Origin: DAISVY01 sp036826635
GTDB lineage: Bacteria > Zixibacteria > MSB-5A5 > GN15 > FEB-12
Assembly: GCA_036826635.1 (NCBI GenBank)
Contig: DAISVY010000011.1
Span: 36,361-100,360, forward strand
Direction: 5' to 3'
DNA length: 64,000 nt
Position numbers and translations under genes: made by a program. Of the stretch, positions 1 to 8,422 are shown piece by piece (the first letter of the stretch is position 1; every line of letters starts with the position of its first letter). The notes under the pieces were generated by a model that was not told the DNA's origin, ran no database searches, and saw nothing but the letters and a program-made list of their open reading frames with translations.

Positions 1-946
1 CAACCGGCTCGCCCTCGAAGTCGCAATCTATAGTCTCCACCCCCTCGCCTCCGAGGTCGGCATTGCTCGTCGAGAGTTTCAGGTTCGACTTCTTGAGTGC
101 GAACTTAACCTGGTGAGTAAGCGCATTGGAGAGAATGGACACACGCCGGACAGCCCCACCCAGCATGTCACGCGAAACCATCAGCTTCTTGTCGTTATTC
201 GCGGGGATTACCTGTTCGAAATTCGGGTAGGGACCTTCGATCAATCGCGAAGTAAGGACCGTGTCCCCAAGATTGAAGATGATATTGTTTTCACCGAAGA
301 TAATCCCAACCTCTTCGTTCTCTGACTCGGCAAATTTTGGAATCAGATTCAAAACTTTCGGTGGAATTATAATATCTTCACTCATCCCTTTAAGTTTGGC
401 ATTCTCCACAGCCGCCTTGGCAAGACGATGACCGTCGGTAGCAACCATCTGCATCCGGTCACCTTTTGTCTGCCAGAGAACACCGTTTAGAGCCGGTCGG
501 GTCTCATCCTGTGAACAGGCAAAAGTAGTCCTGCGGATCATGTTGACCAGAAGCGCCGCGGGGACGCGTATTTCTTTCTTCGTATTCACGGCCGGGACTT
601 TGGGAAAATCGTCGGCCGACACGGAAGCAATTTTATAAGAACCGTTCGCGATCTTCAGCTCCACACGCGAATTGATCGATTCAATGGTCAGATCCGACTC
701 GGGAAGTTCCCGGACAATCTCAAAAAGTATTCTGGCCGGCAGAGCCGCCGAACCTTTCTTGACGACCGTACACGGCACTGTGCCAGTGATCGACATATCC
801 AGATCAGTCGCCGATATCTTCAGTTTGCCCTCAAGTGCTTCTATGAGCACGTTAGTCAAAATCGGCAGGGTCGACTTTGTTGGCACTACCTGAAGAACCG
901 ACTGAAGACAGGCGGCAAGTTTGGATTTTGGTAATGAGAATTTCAT
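1..946 (-). CDS. dnaN: DNA polymerase III beta subunit (sliding clamp), 3' end outside window
   Basis: The minus strand encodes the ring-shaped clamp that tethers replicative polymerase to DNA. Translation from ATG at 946 gives MKFSLPKSKLAACLQSVLQ, the usual clamp N-terminus, followed by family landmarks such as TKSTLPILTN, PARILFEIVRELP, a VATDGHRLA segment around residue 175, and a run ending GPYPNFEQVIP. About 315 codons are present and the family is usually 365-380, so roughly the last 50 residues, including the peptide-binding C-terminus, lie beyond the left edge. It lies downstream of dnaA on the same strand with a 287-bp gap. Identification rests on the length and order of conserved motifs and is secure. 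Confidence 0.95.
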   Translation of the reverse strand, partial: MKFSLPKSKLAACLQSVLQVVPTKSTLPILTNVLIEALEGKLKISATDLDMSITGTVPCTVVKKGSAALPARILFEIVRELPESDLTIESINSRVELKIANGSYKIASVSADDFPKVPAVNTKKEIRVPAALLVNMIRRTTFACSQDETRPALNGVLWQTKGDRMQMVATDGHRLAKAAVENAKLKGMSEDIIIPPKVLNLIPKFAESENEEVGIIFGENNIIFNLGDTVLTSRLIEGPYPNFEQVIPANNDKKLMVSRDMLGGAVRRVSILSNALTHQVKFALKKSNLKLSTSNADLGGEGVETIDCDFEGEPV

Positions 947-1233
947 ATACTTTTCTTCTCCACGGCGGAGTTTATTAACAACCTACTCTTCTATTCAAAT
1001 ATGATATATATAAAACGTAATAGTAATAAGGCCTGTTGAAATGTGCATAAGGGATAAATCACTGGACAAATAAGAAGCGTTGTTACTGGATACCACCATG
1101 TTGGAGATTCCGGGAGTCGATACATTTGTAAACACCCGGCATGACACCTGTGAACATGGGCAGGAGGTTCTCAACATCCTTGCGGTTTCCTTAAAATTGT
1201 CCAGATCGAATCCACTGATTTACCCACAAGTTA
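947..1233. other. dnaA-dnaN intergenic spacer with DnaA-box-like 9-mers
   Basis: I see no gene in these 287 bases. They hold three 9-mers close to the DnaA box TTATCCACA: TTATTAACA at 972-980, TTACCCACA at 1220-1228 and TTATCAATA at 1231-1239, the last overlapping the dnaA stop. The stretch around 995-1035 is very AT-rich. This could be part of an origin or simply the dnaN promoter region; no convincing promoter was found. Confidence 0.5.
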
Positions 1234-2589
1234 TCAATATAGAAGGGACGCGGATATTTTGTCAATTCTTTCCCGAAAAGTCGGGTCATCGGACATACGT
1301 CGGGCAACAAGATCACAGGCATGGATGACAGTAGAATGGTCGCGACCACCGAACATGCCACCGATAGCCTTAAGGGAATTCCCGGTAAGTGAACGAGCCA
1401 GATACATCGCAACCTGACGAGCGAGGGCCACATTGGCCGTCTTTTTCTTGGCCTGCATAAGCTGAGGATCAATGTCAAAATACTCAGCGGTTTTCTTTTG
1501 AATCGACTCGATAGTCAATTCTCGCTTGCTGGAAATGAGCGTGTCCGAAAGCACATTCTTGGCCAGTTCGAGATCAACCGGTTGGTTCTTCAGCGATGCA
1601 TAAGCCAGAAGACGGTTGAGAGCACCTTCCAGTTCGCGGATGTTAGTGGTGATCTTGTCCGCAATGTAAGTAATTACACTCTCGGGAAGAGTCATTCCTT
1701 CGGAGTAGAGCTTCTTGTACAGAATAGCCGTCCGGTTCTCCAGATCAGGGGCCTGAAGGTCAGTAACAAGTCCCCAGGAAAATCGGGAGAGCAGGCGTTC
1801 TTCGAGTCCCTTGATATCCTTCGGTGGTCGGTCGGAAGTAAGTATAATTTGCTTACCGCAGTGGTAAAGTGCGTTGAAGGTATGGAAGAATTGTTCCTGT
1901 GTACCCTCTTTACCGGTGAAAAACTGAATGTCGTCCACGATGAGAACGTCGACATCACGATAAAAACGGGTGAAGCTGGCCACGCTGCGATCTGAAATAG
2001 CACTGATAAAATCGGAAGTAAATTTCTCGGAAGTCGCGTACATAACCCGCTTGGTCGGATAGACCTCCAGAATTTCGTGACCTATTGCCTGCGCGATGTG
2101 CGTTTTCCCCAGCCCCGTGCCACCGTAGATGTACAGCGGGTTATACTTGGTCATACCGGGGGCCTCGGCGACAACCTTGGAAGCGGCGCAGGCGAACTGG
2201 TTGAAGTCACCAACCACCAGAGAATCGAACCGGTAACGACTATTGAGGTTGTGGTTGCGAGCCGGTGCCTGTTCCGTGGCCTGGGCCATTGGCTGGGTCG
2301 GTTCGAGCGGCAGGGCGGTTTGTTCTTCTTCCTCCGGTTGCGCATTAATCACGTATATGATCTCGTACTTTTTGCCGAGGACCTCAACAAAGGCTTCATC
2401 TACGAGTTCGCGGAAGTGCTCCTCAATCCAATCTGCGACAAACTGATTGGGAACGGTAAGCTTGAACTCACCGTTGCCGGTAGGCTCGCCGCGGGTTGGT
2501 TTGAGCCAGGTGTTATACGATTGTTGCTTGAGGCGGCGCTCCATGTACTTGAGACAATCTCTCCAGTGCGATGAATCGCAATTCGACAT
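1234..2589 (-). CDS. dnaA: Chromosomal replication initiator DnaA
   Basis: AAA+ initiator that binds DnaA boxes and opens the origin. I chose ATG 2589 because it yields the family-typical start MSNCDSSHWRDCLKYMERR and a 451-residue product; a GAGGGG lies 11 bases upstream. Longer in-frame starts would run through the DnaA boxes of the leader. Domain I covers about residues 1-90, followed by a Pro/Gln/Glu-rich linker, then the AAA+ domain with Walker A GGTGLGKTH and Walker B VDVLIVDDIQFF. The C-terminal helix-turn-helix carries the signature GGRDHSTVIHACDLVARR. dnaN follows on the same strand. rpmH, commonly its divergent neighbour, is about 35 kb away. Confidence 0.97.
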   Translation of the reverse strand: MSNCDSSHWRDCLKYMERRLKQQSYNTWLKPTRGEPTGNGEFKLTVPNQFVADWIEEHFRELVDEAFVEVLGKKYEIIYVINAQPEEEEQTALPLEPTQPMAQATEQAPARNHNLNSRYRFDSLVVGDFNQFACAASKVVAEAPGMTKYNPLYIYGGTGLGKTHIAQAIGHEILEVYPTKRVMYATSEKFTSDFISAISDRSVASFTRFYRDVDVLIVDDIQFFTGKEGTQEQFFHTFNALYHCGKQIILTSDRPPKDIKGLEERLLSRFSWGLVTDLQAPDLENRTAILYKKLYSEGMTLPESVITYIADKITTNIRELEGALNRLLAYASLKNQPVDLELAKNVLSDTLISSKRELTIESIQKKTAEYFDIDPQLMQAKKKTANVALARQVAMYLARSLTGNSLKAIGGMFGGRDHSTVIHACDLVARRMSDDPTFRERIDKISASLLY

Positions 2590-2617
2590 CTGTTTGGCAT
2601 CCCCTCTCAATTGCATC

Positions 2618-2798
2618 TTATCCACACTTTCACACAGTCTAACTTGTTGACCGAAGGCATCGATTTCTTGGTTGGATGTACCTACCCCCGAATAATCCAC
2701 AATGTTATCAACAACGCTAACTTTGAAAAGCCGCCGGGAAGCGTAGTCCCACAAGGACTTTTACGGCGGCAGTGGAAATTATCAACAAATTATAAACA
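2618..2798 (+). other. Cluster of DnaA boxes upstream of dnaA, origin candidate
   Basis: Five 9-mers in the same orientation sit between dnaA and its promoter: TTATCCACA at 2618-2626 (perfect consensus), TAATCCACA 2693-2701, TTATCAACA 2705-2713, TTATCAACA 2779-2787 and TTATAAACA 2790-2798. The flank from about 2775 to 2840 is AT-rich. Such a cluster next to dnaA is the usual hallmark of oriC or of DnaA autoregulation. Which of the two applies cannot be told from sequence alone, because local gene orientation does not clearly support an origin here. Confidence 0.7.
2730..2770. repeat. 41-base interrupted inverted repeat in the dnaA leader
   Basis: GCCGCCG at 2730-2736 pairs with CGGCGGC at 2764-2770. 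A second inner pair, AGTCC at 2745-2749 with GGACT at 2755-2759, closes a 5-base loop. The structure lies between the DnaA boxes and within the predicted dnaA transcript, so it could be a cruciform or an mRNA hairpin. Confidence 0.6.
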
Positions 2799-2826
2799 TG
2801 TTGGCAGTTTGTTACTATCATAAGAA

Positions 2827-2855
2827 TAGATATTCTCTGGTGGTCGGGTCGTCAA
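2827..2855 (-). promoter_or_regulatory. Candidate sigma70 promoter of dnaA
   Basis: On the minus strand TTGACG (2855-2850) is followed after 17 bases by TATCTA (2832-2827). It lies about 240 bases upstream of the dnaA ATG, giving a long leader that contains the DnaA boxes and the inverted repeat. Spacing is ideal; the -10 match is moderate. Confidence 0.4.
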
Positions 2856-3008
2856 GCGGGGCCGCCAAATAAAAGTAACTTTCTTGAACTGATTGCTTTG
2901 TCGGCCCTTATGACGAGAAAAGCTACACCACGCCGACGACCCCGACGGTAGTTGCAGAACAATTGAAAACCACACGAACCGATAGGCAGAATTGCCAAGC
3001 AGTTATCG
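2856..3008. other. Spacer between the dnaA promoter region and mrp
   Basis: Together with the dnaA leader this completes a gene-free stretch of about 420 bases (2590-3008). Apart from the boxes, inverted repeat and promoter listed separately, I see nothing recognisable. No T-tract terminator for mrp is evident. Confidence 0.5.
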
Positions 3009-4070
3009 TCATCTAATGTTGTCGATAGCGTGCGCGATGTGTTCGAACATGGCGACTTCGGCATCGCTGCCTTCGAGCGCCACCGGTTGACCTGTGTCCG
3101 AGGCCTCACGGATGGAACTGCGAAGGGGAATTTCTCCCAGGAACTGTACGCCGAGCTGTTGAGCGAGTTTTTTACCGCCATCTTTGCCGAAGATGTAATC
3201 GCGTTGTCCGTTATTCTCGTAGTATGACATGTTTTCGACCACACCGATAACCTTGAGGTGTGTTTTCTCGGCGAGTTTAGCCACGCGGCCGGCCACATGA
3301 GTCGCTGTCGCCTGTGGCGTGGTGACAACCAGAAGCTCGGCCGCGGGGAGGGACTGAGCGATAGTCAGGGTCACATCGCCGGTCCCCGGGGGAAGGTCAA
3401 GGAACAGGTAGTCCAGCTCGTCCCATAGAACGTCGGTCAGAAACTGAGTTATAGCTTTGTGCAGCAAGGGGCCACGCCAGATGACCGGGTCATCTTCATT
3501 AACGAAGAAGCCCATGGAAACAACCTGGATGTTGTCGTTTTTGCGCAGCGGAACGATTTTCTCATCGATGATTGTAGGCTGACCCGTTACGCCGAGCATA
3601 CGGGGAATCGAGAATCCGTAGCAATCGGCATCAAGCAACCCCACGCGCTTGCCCATTCGGGCCAGTGCCGCCGCCAGATTGGTCGTGACGGTTGATTTGC
3701 CCACTCCGCCCTTGCCGGAGGAGACGGCGATGAAACGCTTGGCGAAAGTTAGTTTGGGCGGCTCGGGAAGGCCCCTTTCGGCCGATTGGTGACCGAGCTT
3801 CTCTTTCAAACGGGCTCGCTGCTCGTCGGTCATGGCACCGAACTTAACGTCGACCGATTCCACCCCGTCGAGTTTCTTGATACCGTCGACAATGTCCTGA
3901 CTGATGCGGCCTTTGAGTGGGCAGGTAGGCACGGTCAGGGTGATATCCACCAAGACCCTGCCCCCGTCGATGTCTACCGACCTGACCATGTCGAGTTCCG
4001 TGAGGGGCTTGAGCAATTCGGGGTCATTGATGCTGCTAAGCACTTTCATTACAGCGTCTTTACTAACCAT
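3009..4070 (-). CDS. mrp: Mrp/ApbC-type Fe-S carrier P-loop ATPase with N-terminal MIP18 (DUF59) domain
   Basis: Mrp/NBP35-family ATPases carry and transfer iron-sulfur clusters in the cytoplasm. The 353-residue product has a DUF59/MIP18 domain at about 1-90 (including VPTCPLKGRISQ) and a ParA-like ATPase domain with the deviant Walker A SSGKGGVGKST near residue 117, then LLDADCYGFSIPRML and the LDLPPGTGDV segment. A strong GGAGG lies 6 bases before the ATG. The usual C-terminal CxxC that binds the bridging cluster is absent: the matching segment reads ENMSYYENNGQRDYIFG (about residues 278-294), with no cysteine. It may work without a bridging cluster, or use the N-terminal cysteine. Neighbours on the same strand are dnaA and lspA. 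Confidence 0.92.
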   Translation of the reverse strand: MVSKDAVMKVLSSINDPELLKPLTELDMVRSVDIDGGRVLVDITLTVPTCPLKGRISQDIVDGIKKLDGVESVDVKFGAMTDEQRARLKEKLGHQSAERGLPEPPKLTFAKRFIAVSSGKGGVGKSTVTTNLAAALARMGKRVGLLDADCYGFSIPRMLGVTGQPTIIDEKIVPLRKNDNIQVVSMGFFVNEDDPVIWRGPLLHKAITQFLTDVLWDELDYLFLDLPPGTGDVTLTIAQSLPAAELLVVTTPQATATHVAGRVAKLAEKTHLKVIGVVENMSYYENNGQRDYIFGKDGGKKLAQQLGVQFLGEIPLRSSIREASDTGQPVALEGSDAEVAMFEHIAHAIDNIR

Positions 4071-4190
4071 ATATGCCTCCGGCCGTAGCCTTTCAGAGTC
4101 CGGGGAATGCGATCACAAGTTTACGTTCTGTAACATGTGATCGAATATAAAAGTTCGCCGGGGACGAGCAAGGGGAAAAACTGGAAGAGT

Positions 4191-4802
4191 CTATTCGGAT
4201 TCGGGCTGGGGTTCGATTGGTTCGTCCGGCGGGATCTGGTCGTACGAATGTCGCTTGAAAATTATATAGAACAACAGAAACACGATGGCGCAGGTGATAG
4301 CGGAGTCGGCGACGTTGAAAACCCAGAAACGTTCCAGCCGGTACCCCCACAGGTTGATGTCAAAGAAGTCAAAATCGACGAAATCGATAACTTTGCCGAA
4401 GCGAATGCGGTCAATAAGGTTACCTACCGCTCCGGCGGCGATAAAAGAAAGTGCCAGAGATATCGACAGTCGATTGCGATGGCGATAAATGTAGAAAAGG
4501 AGGAAAGGGAGAACAATCAGGGCCATGAAGAGATAGTAAGCCGAAGATCCGAGCCGGGTGCCCATTGCCCCGCCCTCGTTGTATACGAGAGTAAGCTGTA
4601 AAAAGTCACCGAGCACTTGCAGACTCGGTTGCCCGGCCAGATGGGAGATTGCCCAGTGCTTGGTCCATTGATCCAGGGCAACCACGGCGACAATGATGAC
4701 CGCCGACCAGAACAGCGTTTTATGACTACTTCTTGCGGCCAGCCTTACGTTCCTCTTCGGCAGACTTACACTGGATGCACAGTCGGGCGTGCGGTACCGC
4801 AT
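4191..4802 (-). CDS. lspA: Lipoprotein signal peptidase (signal peptidase II)
   Basis: Inner-membrane aspartyl peptidase that removes signal peptides from prolipoproteins. Four hydrophobic segments are visible. The two catalytic aspartates sit in GNLIDRIRFGKVIDF and FNVADSAI, both textbook LspA motifs, and LDQWTKHW marks the first conserved box. The ATG at 4802 overlaps the upstream zinc-finger gene by 77 bases, and the first 26 or so residues (SSVSLPKRNVRLAARSS and before) look like out-of-frame readthrough. The true start may be a non-ATG codon nearer the first helix. It follows ileS and the DksA-like gene, the common ileS-lspA pairing. The acidic, proline-rich C-terminal tail (DEPIEPQPESE) is longer than usual. 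Confidence 0.93.
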   Translation of the reverse strand: MRYRTPDCASSVSLPKRNVRLAARSSHKTLFWSAVIIVAVVALDQWTKHWAISHLAGQPSLQVLGDFLQLTLVYNEGGAMGTRLGSSAYYLFMALIVLPFLLFYIYRHRNRLSISLALSFIAAGAVGNLIDRIRFGKVIDFVDFDFFDINLWGYRLERFWVFNVADSAITCAIVFLLFYIIFKRHSYDQIPPDEPIEPQPESE

Positions 4803-5112
4803 TCAGCCGTCGGCGCTGTATTGGTTTGCCACAATTGTGACAGATGCCATAGGTGCCGTTCTTGATGCGGCGCAGGGCTTCATCGATGTGATAAATAAGT
4901 CGGCCGCCTTTGGAGGCATAAGCGAAGGCCATCTCACGTTCCATATTGTCCGTTCCCTGATCGGCCATATGGTAGGAGTAAGAAGAGAGGTCGCCGGTCG
5001 CATCCTTGATGGTGTTGGTGTGAGATTCACCGATAACGCCCATCTCGGCAAGGATTTCTTTCTTTTTGGCCAGAAGCAGCGCCTCGTACTTTTTAAGTTC
5101 GGACTCTTTCAT
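4726..5112 (-). CDS. DksA/TraR-type C4 zinc-finger protein
   Basis: The 128-residue protein has an N-terminal charged helix starting MKESELKKYEALLLAKKKE, a helical middle, and a C-terminal four-cysteine finger (CHNC about residues 91-94, CIQC about 112-115) followed by a Lys/Arg tail. Relatives bind the secondary channel of RNA polymerase or regulate transcription. Acidic residues at the coiled-coil tip, diagnostic of true DksA, cannot be assigned confidently here. CAGGAAACCAG precedes the ATG. It is sandwiched between ileS (13-bp gap) and lspA (overlap), so the three genes probably form one transcript. Confidence 0.88.
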   Translation of the reverse strand: MKESELKKYEALLLAKKKEILAEMGVIGESHTNTIKDATGDLSSYSYHMADQGTDNMEREMAFAYASKGGRLIYHIDEALRRIKNGTYGICHNCGKPIQRRRLNAVPHARLCIQCKSAEEERKAGRKK

Positions 5113-5125
5113 TCTGGTTTCCTGT

Positions 5126-8100
5126 TTATGCTTTGACTACCGCGATGGCAGTCTTTTCACCGTTGATATCCCATTCTTTGGCCCCCTCGAACCCGGTCGA
5201 ATCGGCATACTCCATCCCCAGCGCGAGAGTTTCCTTCAGGATGAACTCGTTGTGCCGGTCAAGGGCGGTCTGAAGGCGGGCCGACGGATGCACCCGGATA
5301 TGAATGCGGTCCGTGACCTCGAACCCCGACGATTTGCGCATATTCTGAATTTTGTTCACCATCTCGCGGGCGAAACCTTCGTCGCGCAGCTCGTCGGTGA
5401 GTTCGGTCATCAGGGCCACCGTGATATCGCCGTTCGATTCCACCGCCACGCCTTCCTTTTCGGAACGGATAACCTCCACTTCCTCGGCCGACAACTTCAC
5501 GTGCGGGCCAAGCGGCTCGATCACCAGTTCTCCGGTTTTGGCAAACTGGCGGACCTGTTCGGTGGTCAACTGGCTGATATAGTTAGCGGCGGTCTTGACG
5601 TTTCCGCCCAGGCGCGGTCCGGCCACCTTGAAATTCAGCTTGGCGCTGTAGGTGATATAGCTATCGAGGTTCTCCGCCTCGACTACTTCCTTGATATTCA
5701 ACTCGTCGCGGACAATGCCGAGATACGGTGCGAGGCGCTCGAAAGCTCGCTTGCCCGGAAGGCTGACCATGACTTTCGAGAGCGGCTGACGCACCTTGAG
5801 ATTCTTGCGCGTGCGGGCTGCCCGTCCCAGCGAGACCATCTTCTCCACCAGGTCCATGGTTTCTTCCAGTTCGCTGTCGATCAGGGCCGGGTCGGCGACG
5901 GGGTAATCGGTCATGTGGATCGAAAGCGGGGCGCCGTATTTCTCGCGGTTTTCCCCCATCAGTTCTGTCCACAGCAGTTCGGTAATCATCGGGCTGATCG
6001 GGGCGCTGAGGCGGCAGATCCCTTCGAGAATCCGGTAAAGCGTGAGATAGGCGCGCATTTTGGACGGATCATCGGCCTTGGCCCAGAACCGGCGGCGGTT
6101 GGTCCGCACGTACCAGTTGGACAACTCCTCGATTACAAAATGCTGGATAGCCCGAGCCGGGGCCGTCAGTTCGTACTCGTCGAAATTGTCAGTAACCTGT
6201 TTGACCAGGCTGTGATATTTGGAAACGATCCAGCGGTCAAACACTTCCTCTTCCCCGGCTTTACCGGCCAGAAAAGCATCCACCGAAACACCGGCTTCGT
6301 CGGCGCGCGGCAGGATATTGTCGATATTGGCATAGATGGCAAAGAAAGAGTACGTATTGCGCAGTGTATCGAAATACTTGCGCACTACCTCGGCCAGGCT
6401 GTCGGGATCGAACCGTGTCGGGACCCACAGGGCGGATGTCGACACCAGATACCAGCGGAGCGGGTCGGCACCAAACCGGGCCACGGTTTCAAACGGGTTG
6501 ACCACGTTCCCCTTATGCTTGGACATCTTTTTGCCTTCTTTGTCCAGGATGAACTCAAGCACGACCACGTTTTTGAACGGTTCCCGGTCGAAGAGCATAG
6601 TCGAGATGGCCAGCAGCGAGTAAAACCACCCCCGGGTCTGGTCGACCGCCTCGGAGATGAAATCGGCCGGATAGCTCTTTTCGAACACGTCCTTGTTCTC
6701 GAACGGGTAATGCCACTGGGCGTAAGGCATGGAGCCGGAATCGAACCAGACATCGATAAGCTCCGGCACGCGGGTCATCGTACCGCCGCACTCGCAGCGA
6801 AGCTTGATCTGGTCGGCCATCGGTTTGTGCAGGTCGACTTCTTCCGGAACGTCGATACCTTCGGCACGGAGCTGCTCGATTGAACCGACCGCACGTTTTT
6901 TGCCGCATTGGGGGTCATCGCAAATCCAGATTGGCAGTGGTGTGCCCCAGAAGCGTTCGCGCGAGAGCGCCCAGTCGACATTGTTTTCCAGCCAGTCGAG
7001 CATGCGGCCGCTGCGGATTTCGTCCGGGTGCCAGGCGATGGCGTTGTTGTTCTTTATCAACTGCTCGCGGAACTGGGTTGTTCTGATATACCAGGATTCG
7101 CGCGCGATATAGATCAGCGGCGAGTCGCACCGCCAGCAGAAGGGGTAATTGTGCTCGTATTCCTGAATTTTGAACAATTTGCCGGCGGCTTTCAGATCTT
7201 CGATAATAACCGGGTCGGCGTCCTTGACAAACATACCGGCGTATTTGCCGGCCATATCCTTGAAAAGGCCGTTGGCCTCGATAGCCTGAAGCACCGGCAG
7301 GCCGAACTGTCGGCCGACTTCGTAGTCGTCGGCGCCGAAACCGGGGGCGATATGCACGATGCCCGTGCCGTCGTCGAGCGTGACGAAATCGCCGTTGATG
7401 ACGATGAAGGCGTTGTCGGCGTGGTCCTTATAGAAATCGAAGAGCGGTTCGTATTTGCGTTTGAGGAAGTCCTTGCCTTTGTGTGTGGCCAGCACTTTGG
7501 GCGTCTCGCCGAAAGTCGCATGCACCAGCGCTTCGGCCAGAACCAGCTTTTCCCCCTGCCATTCGACCGTAACGTAGTCGGCCTCGGCGGCCATACACAG
7601 CGCGGCGTTGGACGGCAGCGTCCATGGCGTGGTGGTCCACACCAGATAGCTGAAATCGCCGTCGGCGGCTTTCACCTTGACGTACAGCGACGGGTCCCGG
7701 ACCAGTTGGTAGCCCTGGGCAACCTCGTGACTGGACAGCCCGGTGCCGCAGCGAGGGCAGAACGGAAGAATTTTGTAACCTTTATAAATAAGGTCACGGT
7801 CGAAGAGGTTCTTGAGAATCCACCAGACCGATTCAATATAGTCGTTGGTCAGAGTGACATAGGCGTTGTCCAGGTCCAGCCAGTAGCCGATCCGGCGGGT
7901 GATATCATCCCAGTCTTTCAGATAGGTGAAGACCGAATCGCGGCATTTGCGGTTGAACTTCTCGACTCCGTATTCGAGAATCTTGGCCTTGGTGTCGAGC
8001 TTGAGTTGCTTTTCGACCTCAATTTCCACCGGCAGGCCGTGGGTATCCCAGCCGGCCTTGCGGTCGACCCGGAAGCCGCACATAGCTTTGTAGCGGCACA

Positions 8101-8305
8101 CTAAGTCTTTGACCGTGCGGGAGATAACATGATGAATCCCCGGCCGGCCGTTGGCCGTAGGGGGGCCTTCGTAGAAGATGAACGGGGGCCGTTGGCGGGC
8201 GGCCTCGTGGCTTTTGTGGAAAATGTCATGGCTATCCCAGAAGGCGAGGATTTTCTCCTCGGCGGCCGGAAGGCTGAACGAGTCTTTTAGCGGGTCGAAT
8301 CTCAT
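5126..8305 (-). CDS. ileS: Isoleucyl-tRNA synthetase
   Basis: Class Ia synthetase that charges tRNA-Ile and edits mischarged valine. ATG 8305 is preferred over an in-frame TTG nine bases upstream because it leads into MRFDPLKDSFSLP and has AGGA nine bases before it. The product is 1059 residues. The HIGH-type motif appears as GRPGIHHV near residue 57 and the KMSKS loop as KKMSKHKGNVV. The connective editing domain and C-terminal anticodon-binding helices are full length. The GIHH form and size resemble the longer eukaryote-like IleRS subtype, an inference from motif form. The leader is short and no T-box is evident. First gene of the ileS-traR-lspA cluster. Confidence 0.97.
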   Translation of the reverse strand: MRFDPLKDSFSLPAAEEKILAFWDSHDIFHKSHEAARQRPPFIFYEGPPTANGRPGIHHVISRTVKDLVCRYKAMCGFRVDRKAGWDTHGLPVEIEVEKQLKLDTKAKILEYGVEKFNRKCRDSVFTYLKDWDDITRRIGYWLDLDNAYVTLTNDYIESVWWILKNLFDRDLIYKGYKILPFCPRCGTGLSSHEVAQGYQLVRDPSLYVKVKAADGDFSYLVWTTTPWTLPSNAALCMAAEADYVTVEWQGEKLVLAEALVHATFGETPKVLATHKGKDFLKRKYEPLFDFYKDHADNAFIVINGDFVTLDDGTGIVHIAPGFGADDYEVGRQFGLPVLQAIEANGLFKDMAGKYAGMFVKDADPVIIEDLKAAGKLFKIQEYEHNYPFCWRCDSPLIYIARESWYIRTTQFREQLIKNNNAIAWHPDEIRSGRMLDWLENNVDWALSRERFWGTPLPIWICDDPQCGKKRAVGSIEQLRAEGIDVPEEVDLHKPMADQIKLRCECGGTMTRVPELIDVWFDSGSMPYAQWHYPFENKDVFEKSYPADFISEAVDQTRGWFYSLLAISTMLFDREPFKNVVVLEFILDKEGKKMSKHKGNVVNPFETVARFGADPLRWYLVSTSALWVPTRFDPDSLAEVVRKYFDTLRNTYSFFAIYANIDNILPRADEAGVSVDAFLAGKAGEEEVFDRWIVSKYHSLVKQVTDNFDEYELTAPARAIQHFVIEELSNWYVRTNRRRFWAKADDPSKMRAYLTLYRILEGICRLSAPISPMITELLWTELMGENREKYGAPLSIHMTDYPVADPALIDSELEETMDLVEKMVSLGRAARTRKNLKVRQPLSKVMVSLPGKRAFERLAPYLGIVRDELNIKEVVEAENLDSYITYSAKLNFKVAGPRLGGNVKTAANYISQLTTEQVRQFAKTGELVIEPLGPHVKLSAEEVEVIRSEKEGVAVESNGDITVALMTELTDELRDEGFAREMVNKIQNMRKSSGFEVTDRIHIRVHPSARLQTALDRHNEFILKETLALGMEYADSTGFEGAKEWDINGEKTAIAVVKA

Positions 8306-8422
8306 AGCTCCCAATCCTGTATAGCAGAGTAATCTACCAGGAATCGTAACTTTTGCAAATAATTTTATCGTCCGTTGCGGGCCGGAAGCTTAGCCCGCCG
8401 GGGGGTGGGGGTGGATTACGGC

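Noticed and set aside
1080..1328. 82-codon plus frame between dnaA and dnaN
   Set aside because: It overlaps the end of dnaA antisense and has no coding features.
5066..6883. 605-codon open frame on plus, antisense to ileS
   Set aside because: It mirrors the codon pattern of ileS, has no domain of its own and no ribosome site; it is a shadow of a GC-rich conserved gene.
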